Assembly: GCA_022747635.1 (NCBI GenBank)
Contig: JAKTNV010000003.1
Span: 49,891,475 to 49,955,474, forward strand
Reading direction: 5' to 3'
Length of the DNA stretch: 64,000 nt
Origin: Hetaerina americana
Lineage: Eukaryota; Arthropoda; Insecta; Odonata; Calopterygidae
Shown piece after piece: positions 50,191 to 61,370 of the stretch. Numbering within the stretch: the first letter of the stretch is position 1; the number at the start of each line of letters is the position of its first letter. The notes beneath the pieces are model-generated. The model was not told the DNA's origin. It saw only the letters and a list, made by a program, of their open reading frames with translations, and made no database searches. Made by a program: the position numbers and the translations under genes.

Positions 50191-51300
50191 CTTTAATTGA
50201 TCCAAGTTCGCAGGGAGTTTTGGGATTCCAACGTTGCCGCAACTACTGGGGGAGAGACAAAGAGAGAGAGGGTGGAGGAGAGGGGTGGGTGGAAGGGGAA
50301 CGCAGAGAGGCTGGAATGGCCGCACGAACGACAATTAGCCATTCAAAATTTTCACCACCAGTGCTCCCCCAAACCACTGGCAACGAAAATAAGAAACAAG
50401 GGAAGTCGGAAAAATGTGCCAAAATAAAATCTCGTGCGGGGCGGCAGCTGGGTGGGCGATTTCAGGGCAGGCAACGGGAGCGACGAGCCTAAACGGGCGG
50501 CAGATCGGAGGGACAGGGGTAACGGGGGGGAGGAGGGTTCATAAGGAGGGAGGGTATGAGGAATGGGGGCCGCGAAAGGTTGGAGGCTGGTTGAAGCCGG
50601 GCGCGGGGGGTGTGAGGGGAGGGATCGAGACGAAGGCCGTGGGGAAAGGGGAAAAGCCAGCCATTCCGTGAGGCCCACGCCCACATCCATCGATTTCAAA
50701 CTTGTGTTCGAGGGGGGCGGAGTGAGAGCGGGAAGGGGGGAGCTTCACCCCCAACACGCCCTAGCCCCCACCCCCCCACAGCCGTCCGCCCTGTCTCTGC
50801 CGAGGCAACGTTAGCTCCGCATTTCCACAACCCTTCCCTCTTCACAAGCATCGCAAAAATAGGGAGAGGGACCAGACCCTCAGCCAAAACTCACATCGCC
50901 TAAAAGGATTGCAGGGCGCTACAAGATACTGGGTCGGCGATCGCCTGGGAAAACGCAAAACTTCTTTCACTTTTCACAAGACTTTTCCCCATCGGGGAAG
51001 GGAACGCGCTGTACCCTTCCTCTTTCCACTCGGCCGCGATCATGTCGTCAGGCACCGATGTTAAATTTCCCAGCACCCCGCTGCAGCGCGGATAAGGGTG
51101 CGCACTTGGAACGAAGGAAGCTCGGTATAACTCCCAGCCGTGCCGTGGAGAGGACTGTCCCTCAACTACTCCTCACCTGCCCGGCTCCTAGTTTACTCGC
51201 CAATATCATCAATCCGAAGTGCCGCTTGACCGAATCTCGAGAGCGATGAGTCGGACTAATTGATGAGAGGAAGCAGCTTTAGCGCGTAACTGAGAGAGCG
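50191..51300. other. GC-rich block, possible CpG-rich regulatory region
   Basis: The plus strand is very G-rich at 50240-50680 and C-rich at 50750-50860, with more balanced GC-rich sequence to about 51250. Frames on both strands overlap. This is the longest GC-rich block in the window and could be an untranslated first exon or promoter, but I see no TATA box, splice site or homologous peptide that proves it. Confidence 0.35.
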
Positions 51301-51742
51301 AATCGCGGACACGGTCACAGTAGACCATGTGCCCTATACGTTTATGACTTAACTATTTACGAGGGCAATCTTAGGAGTAAAAGCGACTCTACATGCATCG
51401 AAGAAATGGCAAAGGATGAACTCTACGTGAGGGAAAAGATTAAGTTATGTTCGGATCGGAAAAAAGAATATACGTTTTTTTTGTTACACTTTTAAGCCTA
51501 TACGAGTATATGAAAAAAATGAAATAATGAACTCCTCAGAAAAGTAAAAATACGTTAATAACTTAATCGTGGTTTTGAGAAAAATATTAATCATAGCGGC
51601 AAACATATACTGCTGTTCAATTCATTGCACATACATGTGTTCATCGGTATTGAAAAATACAGGTCTTTTTCCAAAAATAATGTAGGCTTTGATTCAAATT
51701 GATTATTTTAGAATTGCACGTAACTAATTCAATGTTTTCTCA
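51301..51742. other. AT-rich intergenic DNA
   Basis: Nothing recognisable is present. Confidence 0.5.
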
Positions 51743-51800
51743 TGTGGAAAAGGCTACTCGGGTGTTCCACCGGGTCAGTTTATCTATCGATGACGCCAAT

Positions 51801-51833
51801 GTTTCGGAAAACGAGCCGTTTTCCATCCTCAGG
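51801..51833 (-). ncRNA. Hammerhead-ribozyme-like core
   Basis: On the minus strand the order is CTGAGGA (51826-51832, fitting CUGANGA), an 8-bp stem GGAAAACG/CGTTTTCC with a 3-base loop, then GAAAC (51801-51805). These are the two conserved boxes and stem II of a hammerhead. One extra T lies between the first box and the stem. A GTC that could be the cleavage site follows about ten bases on, but I cannot draw a convincing stem I. The partner arm has CAGAGGA and TTGAAAC, a weaker form. It is a ribozyme relic rather than a proven active one. Confidence 0.45.
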
Positions 51834-51902
51834 GCTGATGATGTCGAGGCTGTGTAATGAACGGTTCATAAACAGATGGGTATGCCCTCAGGTGCCCTCT
51901 GA

Positions 51903-52100
51903 TTGGTCGGTGGAATCCCGCCTTTTTCTTGTCACCTTGATCTTCCTCAGACCGTCCAATCAATCGAGATTCTGCTTGAAGAAAACATTTTCAATCGAGA
52001 CGCGGGTTACTCCCTCAATAGCATGCGGAAACCCGCACTCAGAAAGATCCAGGCGACAAGAAAAAGGCGGGAATCCACCGACCAATCAGAGGACATCTAA
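51903..52100 (+). pseudogene. C-terminal fragment of a Penelope-like protein
   Basis: A 65-residue frame contains SIEILLEENIFNRDAGYSLN (residues 20-39) and then RKPALRKI. The pattern of Ile/Glu-rich helix, NRDxGY and a downstream P-x-L is what I know from the segment after the GIY-YIG endonuclease of Penelope-like retroelements. Only the tail is left, with no reverse transcriptase. Part of the frame lies in the inner inverted arms, so its ends are not native. The match is short and the call is tentative. Confidence 0.4.
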
Positions 52101-52420
52101 GAGCTTGCCCATATGTAAAAACCGGTCATTTCCGCCCCCGCTTCCCTTTTTTCTTCTTTGTTGTTATTGCTCCACCCCGAAGAGAAATGCTTTCATAAAA
52201 CGGGGTTTCTGTTAAGTTATTGTTTTTCATTTCAAAGTTTAAACTTATTTCACTGCACTGATGCATGACGGAAATAAACAACTTTAAACCGAAAAAAAAC
52301 AGTCTCAACATCATCAGCCCAGAGGATGGAAAACGACTCGTTTTTTGAAACGGCGTGGAGGAAAAAGGAACAGACCCGGTGGAAGACCAGTTTATCCTTT
52401 TCCAAAGCTATTCGCCGGGA

Positions 52421-54327
52421 AAGCATGATATCATGCAATATTTTTCATGTTTGACATAACAAGTTCACCAACAAGCCACTGTATGCAAACAGGAGCTAAA
52501 TGACTGATTAGTAGTGCAAAACCTTAGAAAGGAACTCTTGTAAAAATATAAACCAAAATCAAAATTAGCCGAATCTAAACGATTATTTCCGAAACCATCT
52601 TGGATTTTTAATTACTCTAGGAACGTGAAAATAGTTGTTACAGCAGTGAAACATTAAGACCACGACAAAATTGTACTATAAACCTAATGTAATGTAAAAA
52701 CGGATTTTATTAGGCTGTTTAATTATTTGGAAAGTAAAAATTATCTTATGGAACATCGAGATGAGGTTGTACACTAAATAATAATCTTCCATTAAAAAGC
52801 TTGAAGTGATCACACAAGGAAATAGGTCGTGATATATACCAACCTAAGAATTCACTTCAACTAAGGGAATAATGACGTGCTCCCATGAACGGAGTAAAAG
52901 CAGAGAGAATTCGTTTAGCAATTTGTATAAGAGTAATTAACAAATGATACTTAATGCATTTGTTTTCTCATCTGTGAAAACGAGGATGAGTGACAAGAAG
53001 ATCAACAGCCTACATGAGTATATTTGTCCTCGACCACATTAGAGGCAGAAGGAACAAAGTTAAAAGATTAAACAGAACAGACCCGTACTTAAAAAGCCTC
53101 TGAGCAAATATATCTTCATGTTTCCATTGAGCTGTTGGCTGACGTTACATGCGGGCAACCATGAACGACGTGGTATTTGAATTCAATCTTATATACATGT
53201 AATCATGAATCTACTGTTACGGTATGGGTTCGTCTGAAAGGTAGCTACACAAAAGTTTTTATATTTAAAAGGTCATTCGTTTAAATAATAATCAGTTACA
53301 TTAATCAAAGTGTGCAATGACTGTTAAATAATTTTGGAGGACTGTTTTGATGATGGTTTTTATTTGTATGAGATTCGATAAATGAATAACATCATTATAA
53401 GCTCATCCGAGGCACGTGTAACTACTGGCATTGTTCACCAAAAGTCATTAAAATCTTAAATGAGTTTTCCTGTAATTTAATTTTGAACCCGTATCAATGA
53501 AAACAAAATTTGCCAATAAAATAGCTAGAAAATGCCAACGTTGACAATAAATTAGGCATTCTTCCAGAAAATTTTTCTCATATTTAGCGGAAGCTTTTGC
53601 ATTCACTATTAATTATTATAGATGCATATTTTTCAATAGACCCGTTACACAATAGGCCTTTCTAAAAATTTAACTTCGATATCTGCAGCTTCTATAAGAA
53701 CCATATTTTGACGAGGGTGTAGGATTTCAACCAGCATCTATTGCTATGCTATTTATTTATATGAGGATAAAATTGGCTAAAAAGGCTGTCGCGGTGCATA
53801 ATTTGAAAACTGAATACCACATGTTTCATCCCATCTGAATACTTATAAGGGTACATTTTTACCTACATGGAACTATTTCAATGTAAGAAGTAACGTCTTG
53901 ATGAAAAAGTAGAATGAGATCGACAAAGGTATGAGAACGGTACGTTTCTTATTCCATCGCTATAGCTGAACACCGCACCACGCATGACGTGAATGCATCA
54001 GAAATCGGAAATGGATCTCCCGTATCCTTCGCAAGGTGGGCGGTGAACACGGGGAAAGGATCAAAAGATTTTATTTCGGAATCGAACAGTCGACACTTGG
54101 AATCCACCGTCGATGATTGCCAAGCGCCAGTCAAAGTAAAGTTGGTTCTTGATCTTTCTCTCACTCCGGCGGCTAAAATCTCAGGAGGATTCATTCAAAT
54201 AAAGATGGCATACCAATTTCACGGAACATGTCGCAAATTCAAAACCAATACCTCAATAAAATAGAAAGCTAACAGAAATGTGAAAGAAGCGATGACAATG
54301 TTAAGTTATCAGATTTTCAAGACGGCG
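52421..54327. other. AT-rich intergenic DNA
   Basis: Mostly AT-rich with nothing recognisable. At 53949-54260 frames on both strands (81 minus, 91 plus) have normal amino-acid composition and higher GC. I recognise neither, and a small host exon cannot be excluded. Confidence 0.4.
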
Positions 54328-54340
54328 CATTTGAAATATA

Positions 54341-54618
54341 AAAACCATAAACACAGTAATCAACCCGCAGTTCGGTTTAGCAGGTGATGGTAGAGTTCAC
54401 CCAGTACTAAGCCCGACGGCGTGTGAAATTCACACATCAGGGTAGGGGGGCCGGATCCTTCCCCTGTGCCGGTTGTGGTTTCCCAGGAAGATCTGGTACC
54501 CGAAAAATCACATAGCTTGGGTGGAGCTGCAGGTGCTCAGAGTGCCTTGCCCGGGAATCGAACCCGGGCCCCTCCGGTCAGTAGTCCAACGCTCTACCCA
54601 ATGGACTACCGCGACCCA
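54341..54618 (-). repeat. SINE family B, copy 2, complete, with perfect target duplication
   Basis: On the minus strand it begins TGGGTCGCGGTAGTCCATTG with box A, then has box B GGTTCGATTCCCGG (54553-54566). The body follows (AGCTCCACCCAAGCTATGTG, ACCAGATCTTCCTGGGAAAC, TGTGAATTTCACACGCCGTC) and the tail GTTGATTACTGTGTTTATGG ending TTTT. The 13-base duplication CATTTGAAATATA lies at 54328-54340 and 54619-54631 without mismatch. This is the reference copy for the family: about 278 bases and recently inserted. Confidence 0.97.
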
Positions 54619-54709
54619 CATTTGAAATATATGCTTTATTAAAGAAATGAGCGCTACAAGAAATAATAATATCATTTTATTGCATAAAATAAATATCTAT
54701 CATATATGA

Positions 54710-55010
54710 CTGCCACCGAGATCCGTTCATCTGCAGCAACCGACCCGAGAGTTGGTTTTAATTGGCGAGGATAGAGCTTACCCACATAGAAATAAGCCGA
54801 AGGGTCGTGTTCACACGTCAATAAAGATTGAGGGAGTCAAATCCTTTTCCTGTGCCACGATTCGGCTTCTCAAGAAGTTCTAATGGTAAGAAGAAACGCA
54901 TCGCTTGAATTTTAGATTGGGCTGTCCGAAGGCACCCGAGATTTGAGCCCGAAACTCTACAATGGGCAGGAGGACACTATACACGGTAGGCTAACGTGCC
55001 TCAACCCACA
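54710..55010 (-). repeat. Old relative of SINE family B with a different tRNA head
   Basis: The body runs parallel to copy 2 with many changes (CAACCGACCCGAGAGTTGG, GGATAGAGCTTACCCAC, AAATCCTTTTCCTGTGCCAC). The head does not align well with GGTCGCGGTAGTCC. It reads GGTTGAGGCACGTTAGCCTA on the minus strand, with a decayed box B GGGCTCAAATCTCGGG (about 54938). It lies only 80 bases from copy 2, but they are separate insertions because copy 2 has its own target duplication. Confidence 0.75.
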
Positions 55011-55850
55011 AAGCTATGAGAATCTATTAAATTGCATCGCCTCATTTTAATGATTGACCTTTGCACTAACCAAAGAGTAAAATGAGTTTCAGAGGACATC
55101 TGAAAATAAAAAAGAGGCCTCTTAGGGTTTCATGAAAGGCATTACTATTGATAAAATTATTTTAGGCCAAGAAAGGAACGGCATGTGCATTAATGATGCT
55201 AATATAGTTAGCATCGAGTTTTTCCGAAGATTAAGGTGACGAAAAGTAATTTCCTAGGAATTATAATTCACCTGGACAGGCTTGAAATAAACTGTGATAG
55301 TCTCCCCTCATTCCTCGTTTAGACAGAACAAAGTAGAAGTACAATAATGTCGCCTTATACACGCACATTAATGGCAATTAATTAAGTAATGATTTGAAAA
55401 CGCATCGACAAAATCATTTAACTTGATTGAAATAAGAAAACGGATCTTAAGATTTCCGGTCAGGTATGTAAACCCTACTTTTTTACTATCAAATTACTGA
55501 CAGAGCAAAAATATGATTAACAGACCAAATTGAAAATAGGAAAATCCGCAATATCTAGTATAAAACATCACTACGCAAATTTTCACACAAAACTTAGTTC
55601 ACCGACCATGGTTTCGACAGCTTGTGACATCACCATCAAGGAAGATTTTGATAAGAATTCCATTGAAGTCACTCTATTTTTTCTGCTATATTTTTACATG
55701 AAAATAATTTGATGAATATTGCAAAATGGAGTGAAATAAATGAGCTCCTGAGGCAATCACTACATTTAAATTCTAGCATCTTTAAATTAATGGAAAGACT
55801 GACATGGGTTAGGAAAAATTAACCGAAAAAAAATCCAATTAAAAGATGAA
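55011..55850. other. AT-rich intergenic DNA
   Basis: Nothing recognisable is present. Confidence 0.5.
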
Positions 55851-56420
55851 AAAACGGAATATTCTAGTCGCGTATGTTCCGCCAGGGTTTCTCCATCAGG
55901 TCACACGTCACTGTGAAGAATTCCTCTGTAGAGGGCATGCCTTCTAAATTTTCCATTCCTTTATCGAGGATGTAACATTTACTTACCCATCGCCCTCTCA
56001 TTCTACCCCATCAACTGTCTTCCTTCCACCTCTCGAGTTCACGACCTTTAGACACGTGCTCTCCCAACCGACAATTGACAAAATCCCAATTTCCTAGAAC
56101 CATCCTCACCCGATCACACATGTTCCCCCGCCTCGTATCAATTCCTGCAGTCTCCCGCTACATGCCCGACGCCCCGTTACATCTTCTCCCAACGCTCCCT
56201 ACACTCGGCTTTATCGGCTCTTCTTTCTTCCTCCTGGTAATACCCCTGTCGCTCCATGTCTACCTCATTTCCCATTAACTCCCTCCATGTCTCCAACCCT
56301 TTTGATCGCCTCTTCGCGATACTAACCAACACTGGCAATTTAGCAATTTCGTCTCCAGATTTAATGACTTTCCCTTGGTATTCAGAACGCTCCCGCGTAA
56401 TTATATCTGGTTTATCAATG
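55851..56420. other. C- and T-rich block
   Basis: The plus strand is pyrimidine-rich, so purines dominate on the minus strand, with mixed composition overall. It could be a piece of an unidentified retroelement in reverse, but I can read no reverse transcriptase motif. Confidence 0.35.
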
Positions 56421-56824
56421 AAACCACACGCATAATCGCTTTTTGTAGGCTTTAGATGTTTTTCAATTTAAACCTCACCACAGTGCCACTTTATGAGATT
56501 TACCAGAATATACGAAAAGTTAATGCCTACCTATACGTAAAATTATGCCAATACATTTTAAACCAGTTCATTGGTATTATTAAGTATGACCTTGTAACCA
56601 CAAGCATGGTCGATCAGCAATTAGGTATGCTTTGTTGAGCCTCTTTCAACACTCCTATCATGCCAAGTTGACATTCTCAGCCGCTCTAGCTGATTGAGAC
56701 AAACAAATATCAATATTTAGGGTATAAAACGACGTAAATCATAATCCTAAATACCATATTTTCTAAAGTCACTTGACGATAAGATATGTTCCTTCGAACT
56801 TCGGCGACAATTTTTTCCTAATGT
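56421..56824. other. AT-rich intergenic DNA
   Basis: Nothing recognisable is present. Confidence 0.45.
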
Positions 56825-57268
56825 GTGCGTGAAGTGCTGATTTCAGGCCGTCGGTTTAGTGTACGCATGATCGCTGATCGTATTGGCATAGATAAGATGA
56901 CAAGTGCACACCATTATTATCACCGAAATTTGGCGATGCGAAAGATGTGCGCTACATTCGTCCCGAAGGTTTTCACGAACGGCCAAAAGCAGAGTCAAGT
57001 ATCTGCTTGCGAAGACCTAAGGATCGCGACGATTCCCCAACCCCTTCAAAGTCCCGACTTAGCACCAGCAGACTGTTTCCCATTCCCGAAAGTGAAAGCG
57101 TCCTCCCTAAAAGGACACCACCATGGGACCCTGAGTGCCGTCAAAGAAGTTTGCAGGGGCACCCTTAAGGACCTTCCAGAAACCGCCAACCAGGGAACCT
57201 TCAATTTGTGGATAAGCCGCTGGAAAAAGGGTGTCGATGCTCAAGGGATTCACTTTCAAGAATTTTGA
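56825..57268 (+). pseudogene. Mariner transposase remnant lacking its catalytic core
   Basis: A single open frame of 147 residues starts inside the transposase. It has the second helix-turn-helix (REVLISGRRFSVRMIADRIG), then NLAMRKMCATFVPKVFTNGQ and SACEDL. It jumps to IATIPQPLQSPDLAPADCF, the third catalytic region, and ends VKASSLKGHHHGTLSAVKEV and KKGVDAQGIHFQEF. The region with the first two catalytic aspartates is missing. The first helix-turn-helix and both terminal repeats are absent or unreadable. Although there is no internal stop, key parts are lost, so I call a pseudogene. Confidence 0.85.
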
Positions 57269-59407
57269 GGCATTGTAGCAATATCTGAAATGAATCTACT
57301 TTTCCGAAACTTTTCCCGATATTTGCTGTACAAACGTGCAAATCTCGCGATATAGTGCATGTGACAAATCCCAAAATGTAAACTAAATTGGGGTTCTATT
57401 GTAATGGAATTAATGACGATCTTTCTTGACACACAGTGCCACCACCGTAGGAGAAATGGAGTTACAGGGTCCTGCAACCCCCGTGATGAGAATCCCCTGA
57501 GTAGCCACAACCTCATTCTCTCCTTTTTCCCTATCCACTCTAACAGCTTCCATTTCACAAACAACATCATGCCTTCAAACACTCTCCTGCGTCCGCCGCC
57601 CCTTTTCCTCCCCAGCCCGTATCCGATGCATACTCTGCCTCTCTCTCCTTTGTTTCACCGCGCCCATCACTTTGGACTCCGATAAAAACATACGTCCTTC
57701 CAACCGGATTCCCAACGCTGACCAAATATCCAGCACCTCAAGTGCTCCAAATGCGGTGGTAAGGTAACCTCTTCCTGTTTCACCCACCTCCCCCATTCTC
57801 GATCCGCACGATTGATGTTCTACCTCTCAAGCTGCCCTGGGAAAACCCATGCTCAAAAGACGAAAAAAGACAGATGGAGACGTCCTCCATCGAGAGAAAT
57901 ACTTTCAATGCAACAAGAGGAGCACAAGAAGCAAAAGGAAGAAGTAAGGAAACCTTACAAACGAACACAAAACTCAATGCGTGGAGAACTAAGCACAAAA
58001 TGTAAACGACAATTATAATTTGATCCCGATGAACTCAAATGAGCGTGGTGTTGATAAAGATACGGTAAATAGCGGTATTCTATGGAGAGACATGCTTAAT
58101 CTTACGAACTACTAATTACTCAGCATAAAACGTTGAAAATTTGAGGGTGGTAGGAGCTAGGGTGTGAGGACGAACGGAGATAAATCAAGAGTAGCTCCAC
58201 TGATTAAAAGAGGCGGCAATAGGTCCACAGATTCGTGTCCAATCTGGTAAAAGGTGAGGTGTTGGTGGAACCCAAAAAAGAGTAATGCGTCATAACAATA
58301 ATTCCTTCCGGGGAACTGGATCCACACAGTTTGGAAGCTGTACACCATCCATCGTATAACAAACAGAGCGTATCGATTTCAACTTTGGGGCTTCAACTCA
58401 AATTAAAATTCATTTCTGACATTCGGAATCGATTGGGCCTCTTCATTCCATTATTTTGTGGTTTAGTCCAAAATTACAAATAAAAAATTAAATTAAAATT
58501 ACTTGCTTGCTCACGGATGACAACATACTCGTATGTTACAGGCAAAAAAAATGTAGCCAGCAGGTTCGAATGATTACCCAATAAATATAAACAACTATTT
58601 CCTAGAAATTTATAATATTGTTCAAAGGAAACATATGACTTTTTAATTGAAATAGTTTATTTTTCGGGTGAAAAAATTATAAATATCTAACATAGTAATG
58701 TTAAAGAGCGAAGCCTAACTGTGAAGACTGACAATAATATTTCTTAAAAATGCATGAATTTATATCCATGAGGAATATTCCCATTCCCACGCATAAACAT
58801 TTAACGGCAATTTTTGAATAGATAAAAATTTAGTAGCTTATTTCAAGAAATGCAAATCACATGTTGCAATAAAATATTTAAAAATACCTTCCTAAACATG
58901 TGCACGTCAAAATAATTAATTTCTTTAATTTCAAACGGCGCGGTTAATTAGGGAAGCAGTTCTTCTTCCGTCAAAAATACTTAAATGTGGGTTAACAAAA
59001 AAAAGCGACAAGTAGGAAAAAATCCAATTATATAACTTTAATTGCACATAGAAACAGAAAAAGAACATAATTGAAATCCTATAGAAATGTGTAATGGTCA
59101 ATTCTGTCCATCGCACAAACACATAAATACATGAGCATGTTATGGGATGCCACGCTCTGGACGCTAATGGCATTACGGTAAAAAAATGTAGTAAGGAAGA
59201 AGATAGCACATCCCTTGAGTTAATTAAGATGAAACGTATATTTGTCCTAACCTCTCCAAAAATCATAGAAGACGGAACCCTGATCCAAGCAAAAATAATA
59301 ATTGCCATTGAAAAAATACTCATAATAATAATAGCAACTCAAAATCGGCTCCGATTTTTACCGGTCTAAGGCACTATATACGATACTTGGTGGAAGTATT
59401 TTATATT
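57269..59407. other. Intergenic DNA
   Basis: A C/T-rich block lies at about 57470-57810, where the peptide CSKCGGK can be read but the rest of a zinc knuckle is absent. The rest is AT-rich. A minus frame at 58931-59323 is Phe/Ile-rich and unrecognised. Confidence 0.45.
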
Positions 59408-59602
59408 AGGCGCTAATGAAGGATGAGTAATTAAGCTACTTCCACCATAATTTTTATTTTTGACGACCATTGTATCGTCGCAAGGTAACATTATCATTCG
59501 ATCATCAGGACCTGATGAAATTGCCGTGATACTAAACCGTGATCGTCAAAAATAAAATTTCTAGTGGAAGAAGCAAAGTTATTCTTCCTTCATTTACGCC
59601 TT
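59408..59602. repeat. Palindromic (fold-back) element 4
   Basis: Arms of about 65 bases (59408-59473 and 59537-59602) are inverted copies, about 75-80 percent identical: AGGCG, ATGAAGGA, CTTCCAC, TTTATTTTTGACGA with partners on the right. The centre is CATCAGGACCTGATG (59504-59518), so CTGATGA faces outward in both directions. On the minus strand CTGATGA (59502-59508) is followed by GATAC (59472-59476). On plus, CTGATGA (59512-59518) is followed by TAAAC (59533-59537). Both then continue to GGTCGTCAAAAATAAA or GATCGTCAAAAATAAA. These look like two decayed hammerhead cores back to back. Confidence 0.78.
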
Positions 59603-59970
59603 GCACTACATCGGTTGGATTGAAAATATTCAAATAAAAACAGCTTATAACTTAATTTATAGCTCAAAAAAATATTTTCTTATTTTAGACACTATAAAAG
59701 GCGTATGTATACATGGAAAATGACAGACGACACAGAAAGATATCAGATTATATTATAGCGAGGCACAGAGGTATGGACAGCGTAATCAAGTGGCACGGCT
59801 TCCAGGGAGACGATGCGGACATTAATCAAAATTTAGTAGTTATGAAGTGAAGTGTGCGATTAAAAAAGATAAGGTAGGGGAGGCGGGTGAGAAAATTGAA
59901 TGTAGAAGCATTAACTGGAGTGACAAGGAAGGAGTATCAGCAGGCCGTATCGAAAATTATGAATGAAGGA

Positions 59971-60275
59971 GTACAAGTATTTAGGTGGGGCGACCGTCAG
60001 CTGAGGTCATCTGCGCCATTGGGGAATGACAAGAAAGGATGAAGGGTGGAGAGAAACCCGGCGTCAGCATTAGCCTGCTCTTAGCGAAAGGCGCCAAGGG
60101 GCCCCAAACTTAACGTCCCATTCCACGGACGGCGTACTCACTCAAAGTGCCCTCCACAAAGCACCCCAAGTAGGGATCGAGATACCACTGAAAAACATTC
60201 AACACCACCGGGATTTGAGCCAGGGCCCTCTGTGTGACAAGCCAGTATGAAAGCCACCGCACCATCGCGATCCCC
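59971..60275 (-). repeat. SINE family A, copy 4, nested in the LINE
   Basis: On the minus strand it runs from GGGGATCGCGATGGTGCG (60275) through the decayed box B (GGCTCAAATCCCGG) and the shared body to a tail near 59971. Flanks TATGAATGAAGGA (59958-59970) and TATGGATGAGGGA (60276-60288) agree at 11 of 13 bases, so this is a true target duplication in LINE sequence that has since changed. Confidence 0.93.
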
Positions 60276-61192
60276 TATGGATGAGGGAGAAGAGCAGAGT
60301 GCTATCACGGAAAAAGGAAATACATAAAAAAAAGGATATCGAAAGCCGCAAATGATACACTATGATTTGTTAATAGGAAAATGTCAAGGAAACAATGGAT
60401 CACGGATGAGACTATTAGAAAGCTAGATGAGAGGAGGAATTAGAATAATGTAAATACAGAATTAAGTGGAAAACGTGGTGGAAGACGTAGTGCGAGGATA
60501 TGGAAAGTTTGCAGAGGAAGGGTGAAATTGGTGCGCTATACAATAAGATCAAAACATTCTCGGGAAGTAAGAAGGGAAGATGTGTTGATAGAGATAAGTC
60601 GGATAGGATAATAGTTGAAACAAAAGATTCAAGAGAGATGGAAGGAATATATAGAAGAACTGTTTAGTAAAGAACTTAGACCAACAAAGTTAGACATAGA
60701 AAAAGAATATGACGTAGCTCAAGACAGCTTAGTCCAGGTATACTCGTCGATGAGATAGAAAGGGCGTTAATGGAATTAAAATAAGGCCATGAGAGTACAG
60801 AAAATTCCTGCGGAACTACATGAAGGTTTACCGAAATGTAGGAGGAAGATATTTTATGGACTATTTTGTAGCATTTATGAGGAATTTGGCCGGAAGACTC
60901 AGTCTAAACAGCGTTTGTGCGTGTTCCACACAATAAGTTTGATTTCGCAAGCAGCTTAGGTGGTTCTCGAAATCATCAGAACGTAGATGGAGAGAAGGGA
61001 AAATGATTGCCTGGGGGATGATCAGTATGGGTTCAGGAAGGGGATGGGTACGCTTGATGTCATGGCAGCCATGACATCTCTAATAGAGAGAAATATAGAA
61101 TACAATCAGGAAGTATTTGCCTGTTTCGTAGATTTAGAAACAGCATTTGATAGAGCGGATTGGGAAAAACTAATGAGTATATTGGAGAAAAT

Positions 61193-61370
61193 TTATTTAC
61201 TTTATTTATTTATTTATCGACTTAATTGGACGAGGTTGAAACCTATGGTCCCTTCTTCCACCTAACTCTTACATTACAGACATTACATTGAAAACAATCA
61301 CATACAACCAAGTCCTAAAATTGAATTGGTTGATAGGCGAGGACGTTACCCCGCCGCCACCGGGGACGGC
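61193..61370 (-). repeat. SINE family C, copy 2, short, nested in the LINE
   Basis: On the minus strand the head reads GCCGTCCCCGGTGGCGGCGG, then GGTAACGTCCTCGCC, matching copy 1 at 41036-41234. It then lacks the box B segment and continues into a diverged body and a (TAAA)n tail (61193-61212 on plus). LINE sequence continues on either side (ADWEKL before, WRDRRLI after), and AAAAT occurs at both edges as a short candidate target duplication. Confidence 0.82.

Larger units (their letters stand above)
51743..52420. mobile_element. Fold-back element 3, probably from a Penelope-like element
   Basis: Outer inverted arms lie at about 51748-51858 and 52294-52407, about 75-80 percent identical (shared: CCACCGGGTC, CGTTTTCCATCCTC, GGGCTGATGATGT). 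Inner inverted arms lie at 51896-51950 and 52038-52092, about 87 percent identical (shared: GACAAGAAAAAGGCGGGA, CCACCGACCAATCAGAGG). The loop between the inner arms encodes a peptide like the tail that follows the GIY-YIG nuclease in Penelope-like retroelements. Those elements carry terminal repeats that can lie inverted and contain hammerhead motifs, which fits the arms here. The attribution is inference from motifs. Confidence 0.6.

Noticed and set aside
54553..54604. tRNA gene candidate (good box A and B)
   Set aside because: It is the head of a SINE with body, tail and target duplication, so it is not an independent tRNA gene.
57740..57800. CSKCGGK, a possible zinc knuckle of a retroelement
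   Set aside because: The remaining His and Cys of a CCHC knuckle are not in place and no other retroelement motif lies nearby.
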